From contig JBKPAM010000066.1 in assembly GCA_046726435.1 (NCBI GenBank), positions 1 through 5,465 on the forward strand: a stretch of DNA of 5,465 bases, in the 5' to 3' direction. Below are positions 4,677-5,465 of this stretch, in pieces. The stretch comes from AC-32 sp046726435 (GTDB lineage: Bacteria > Actinomycetota > Thermoleophilia > Gaiellales > Gaiellaceae). Every line of letters starts with the position of its first letter. Positions within the stretch are counted from its first letter, which is position 1. Below the pieces are notes generated by a model that was not told the DNA's origin, searched no databases, and was given only the letters and a program-made list of their open reading frames with translations. A program made the translations under genes and the position numbers.

Positions 4677-4874
4677 CTACTCCGCGCGGCGCATCGCCCT
4701 ATACACGGCGTCCCAATGCGACGAGACCTCCTCCAAAGCGGTCGTTTCGGCGGCCGCCTCTAGGCGCTCGATTACTGCTTCGACTTCCATCAGGCGCGTC
4801 TCAAGGGCACTCACCCTGGCCGCAATGGAGCTGAGCTCCTGGGCAATTACCTCGCTCTCGCTACTCGCTTCCAT
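4677..4874 (-). CDS. Small coiled-coil protein, 65 aa
   Basis: No family is recognisable. Residues 7-48 form a nearly uninterrupted heptad pattern with I10, L14, I17, V21, L24, L28, V31, I35 and L38 on one face and Glu/Arg on the others. That is typical of a dimeric coiled coil. The C-terminus (VSSHWDAVYRAMRRAE) is a second amphipathic stretch. There is no membrane segment. The ATG at 4872-4874 is the only plausible start, since an in-frame stop lies four codons upstream; no good ribosome binding site precedes it. It ends one base from the convergent 149-residue ORF. The heptad order supports a real gene, but the weak translation signal lowers confidence. Confidence 0.55.
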   Translation of the reverse strand: MEASSESEVIAQELSSIAARVSALETRLMEVEAVIERLEAAAETTALEEVSSHWDAVYRAMRRAE

Positions 4875-5012
4875 CGTCGCAGGTCAAGTCTAGAGCCGCC
4901 CTGCGTGCAGAGGAACTTCGGCACCGGGACGCCTAACGCAACCGCCGCGAACCCCCGTACGCAGTTCACGTTCAGTTCTCGGTTGAGACAACGCCGCATC
5001 CCGCACACATAT

Positions 5013-5055
5013 CCCGCGGGAGGCCGCCGGAAGCTCCCGCGGGCGGGTGCCCGCC
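5013..5055. repeat. Pair of overlapping GC-rich inverted repeats
   Basis: CCCGCGGGAG (5013-5022) and CTCCCGCGGG (5034-5043) are perfect 10-bp complements around an 11-base loop. Overlapping the right arm, GGCGG (5042-5046) pairs with CCGCC (5051-5055) around GTGC. The two stems compete for 5042-5043. They could terminate transcription or mark a recombination or repeat element. Confidence 0.6.
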
Positions 5056-5091
5056 AATCCCCGCAAGACAAGAACAGAGAGTCCTGCTCGT

Positions 5092-5106
5092 GCGGGAGCT
5101 TCCCGC
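5092..5106. repeat. Short perfect hairpin GCGGGA/TCCCGC
   Basis: GCGGGA (5092-5097) pairs with TCCCGC (5101-5106) around GCT. The same GCGGGAG core occurs at 5016-5022. The bases GGGAGC within it would also match six of seven positions of a tRNA acceptor strand partnering 5176-5182. Confidence 0.45.
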
Positions 5107-5135
5107 GCATCCCCGGTTAGCCCCCAAGCGCCAAG

Positions 5136-5183
5136 ACCGGCATGTCACGCCGGAGGTCGCGGGTTCGAGTCCCGTCGCTCCCG
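5136..5183 (+). tRNA. tRNA-Asp(GTC), 3' half only
   Basis: From position 26 to the discriminator the tRNA is textbook. The anticodon stem CCGGC/GCCGG (5137-5141, 5149-5153) encloses ATGTCAC with anticodon GTC (5144-5146). The variable loop is AGGTC. The T arm is GCGGG-TTCGAGT-CCCGT (5159-5175). The acceptor 3' strand is CGCTCCC (5176-5182), followed by discriminator G (5183), as expected for Asp. No D arm or 5' acceptor strand exists at the right distance: the nearest match, GGGAGCT at 5094-5100, leaves about 17 surplus bases and one mismatch. This is most simply a tRNA 3' fragment, as left at an attachment site by an integrated element, or a decayed tRNA gene. Confidence 0.7.
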
Positions 5184-5225
5184 TAAAAGTGCTTGCTAAA
5201 TCGGCATCTTCTGTTGCCGGCACAG

Positions 5226-5240
5226 GCGCCTCCGGGGCGC
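5226..5240 (-). terminator. Hairpin at the 3' end of the LuxR-type gene
   Basis: GCGCC (5226-5230) and GGCGC (5236-5240) form a 5-bp stem touching the stop codon of the minus-strand regulator. It is short and lacks a T tract, so it is only a possible terminator. Confidence 0.3.
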
Positions 5241-5465
5241 TAGGCCGAGACCGGAGCGCCGCCGGCGAGTGCGGCGGGAAGCTCGTCTCGCGACTGAACC
5301 CGCAGCTTGCGGAAGACGCTCGTGAGGTGGCCCTCGACCGTCCGTGCAGTGACGAAGAGCGTCTGGGCGATCTCGCGGTTGGTGAGGCCCTCGCCGGCGA
5401 GCTCGGCGATCCGGCGCTCGCTCGCCGTCAGCGAGTCGAGCCCGGTGAGCACGACCCGGCGCGGG
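5240..5465 (-). CDS. LuxR-family transcriptional regulator, C-terminal HTH (partial)
   Basis: The frame enters from the right edge and ends at TAG (5240-5242), giving 74 visible residues. They contain a complete GerE/LuxR-type DNA-binding domain: LTASERRIAELAGEGLTNREIAQ, then LFVTARTVEGHLTSVFRKL, then the final helix SRDELPAAL. The T-x-x-E-R-R-I-A-x-L-A start, the G-L-T-N-R-E-I-A turn and the T-V-E-G-H recognition helix are diagnostic. The GTG at 5450-5452 is internal, because the frame stays open beyond it (PRRV). This ending is common in large ATPase-type LuxR regulators (LAL/MalT-like) of actinobacteria, but the sensing part lies outside the window, so its signal is unknown. Confidence 0.9.
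   Translation of the reverse strand, partial: PRRVVLTGLDSLTASERRIAELAGEGLTNREIAQTLFVTARTVEGHLTSVFRKLRVQSRDELPAALAGGAPVSA

Larger units (their letters stand above)
4875..5135. other. Gene-poor stretch with GC-rich inverted repeats
   Basis: I see no convincing gene here. The short frames on both strands are rich in Arg, Gly, Pro and Cys and lack ribosome binding sites. The right half is packed with GC-rich inverted repeats built on CCCGC/GCGGG (5013-5055 and 5092-5106), listed separately. It leads directly into the tRNA-Asp half. Confidence 0.5.

Noticed and set aside
4360..4893. Plus-strand 177-codon frame overlapping the 149-residue ORF and the coiled-coil gene
   Set aside because: It is Arg/Ser/Gly-rich shadow sequence crossing two better genes in other frames.
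4895..4930. GCCGAAGTTCCTCT on the minus strand ahead of the coiled-coil gene, resembling part of leader copy B
   Set aside because: Only one short block matches and there is no CCTGAGTG loop, so chance similarity is likely.
2727..5108. The 12-mer GAGCTTCCCGCG occurring at about 2728 and 5097
   Set aside because: A 12-base match is expected by chance in a GC-rich window of this size, and the flanks do not extend it.
4972..5223. Minus-strand frame containing GATGLEPATSGVT
   Set aside because: This string is the well-known spurious translation of a tRNA T arm and anticodon arm read backwards; here it covers the tRNA-Asp half.
1..5465. CRISPR arrays, transposase or integrase genes, rRNA
   Set aside because: I looked for regular direct repeats, DDE or tyrosine-recombinase motifs and rRNA signatures and saw none; only the tRNA half hints at mobility.

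Overview
This is a GC-rich window (roughly 60-65% by eye) with strong G/C at third codon positions, GTG as well as ATG starts and clear AGGAG-type ribosome binding sites. The composition, the actinobacterial-style CorA and the LuxR-type regulator C-terminus suggest an actinobacterium. Thermoleophilia (Solirubrobacterales/Gaiellales) is my best guess, by inference only. Apart from CorA and the LuxR domain, most genes are small and of unknown function.

Layout from left to right. The C-terminus of a membrane protein (to 179, +) converges on an 85-residue hypothetical gene (617 to 360, -). A 38-residue single-helix membrane microprotein (822-938, +) and a 56-residue hypothetical protein (1156-1326, +) follow. 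A 14-bp perfect hairpin terminator (1402-1433) separates these from an ABM-like dimeric alpha/beta-barrel protein (1777 to 1463, -). A divergent regulatory region leads into an unrecognised 216-residue protein (1991-2641, +). Next is a full-length CorA-type divalent cation transporter (2815-3870, +) with its own terminator. Then a leader region precedes a short ORF (4059-4229, +) that overlaps a 149-residue ORF (4226-4675, +) by ATGA. A 65-residue coiled-coil gene (4874 to 4677, -) converges on it. A 365-bp stretch without a convincing gene carries GC-rich inverted repeats and the exact 3' half of a tRNA-Asp. The window ends in the C-terminal HTH of a LuxR-family regulator (-).

The most unusual signal is in the untranslated leaders. 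About 57 nt upstream of the ABM-like gene (minus strand, 1836-1891) reappears upstream of the 4059 gene (plus strand, 3953-4009), with 50 of 57 alignment columns identical. Both copies lie in sense orientation, 49-58 nt ahead of a start codon with a good ribosome binding site. A more diverged third copy (708-753, minus strand) lies ahead of the 85-residue gene. The copies share a hairpin whose loop carries CCTGAGTG while its stem sequence changes, and the two better copies can form alternative helices reaching to just before the ribosome binding site. This looks like a cis-regulatory RNA family that I cannot assign to any known class, though a dispersed repeat or protein-binding site is not excluded.

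No operon-level pathway links these genes. The small genes that share the leader may be co-regulated.
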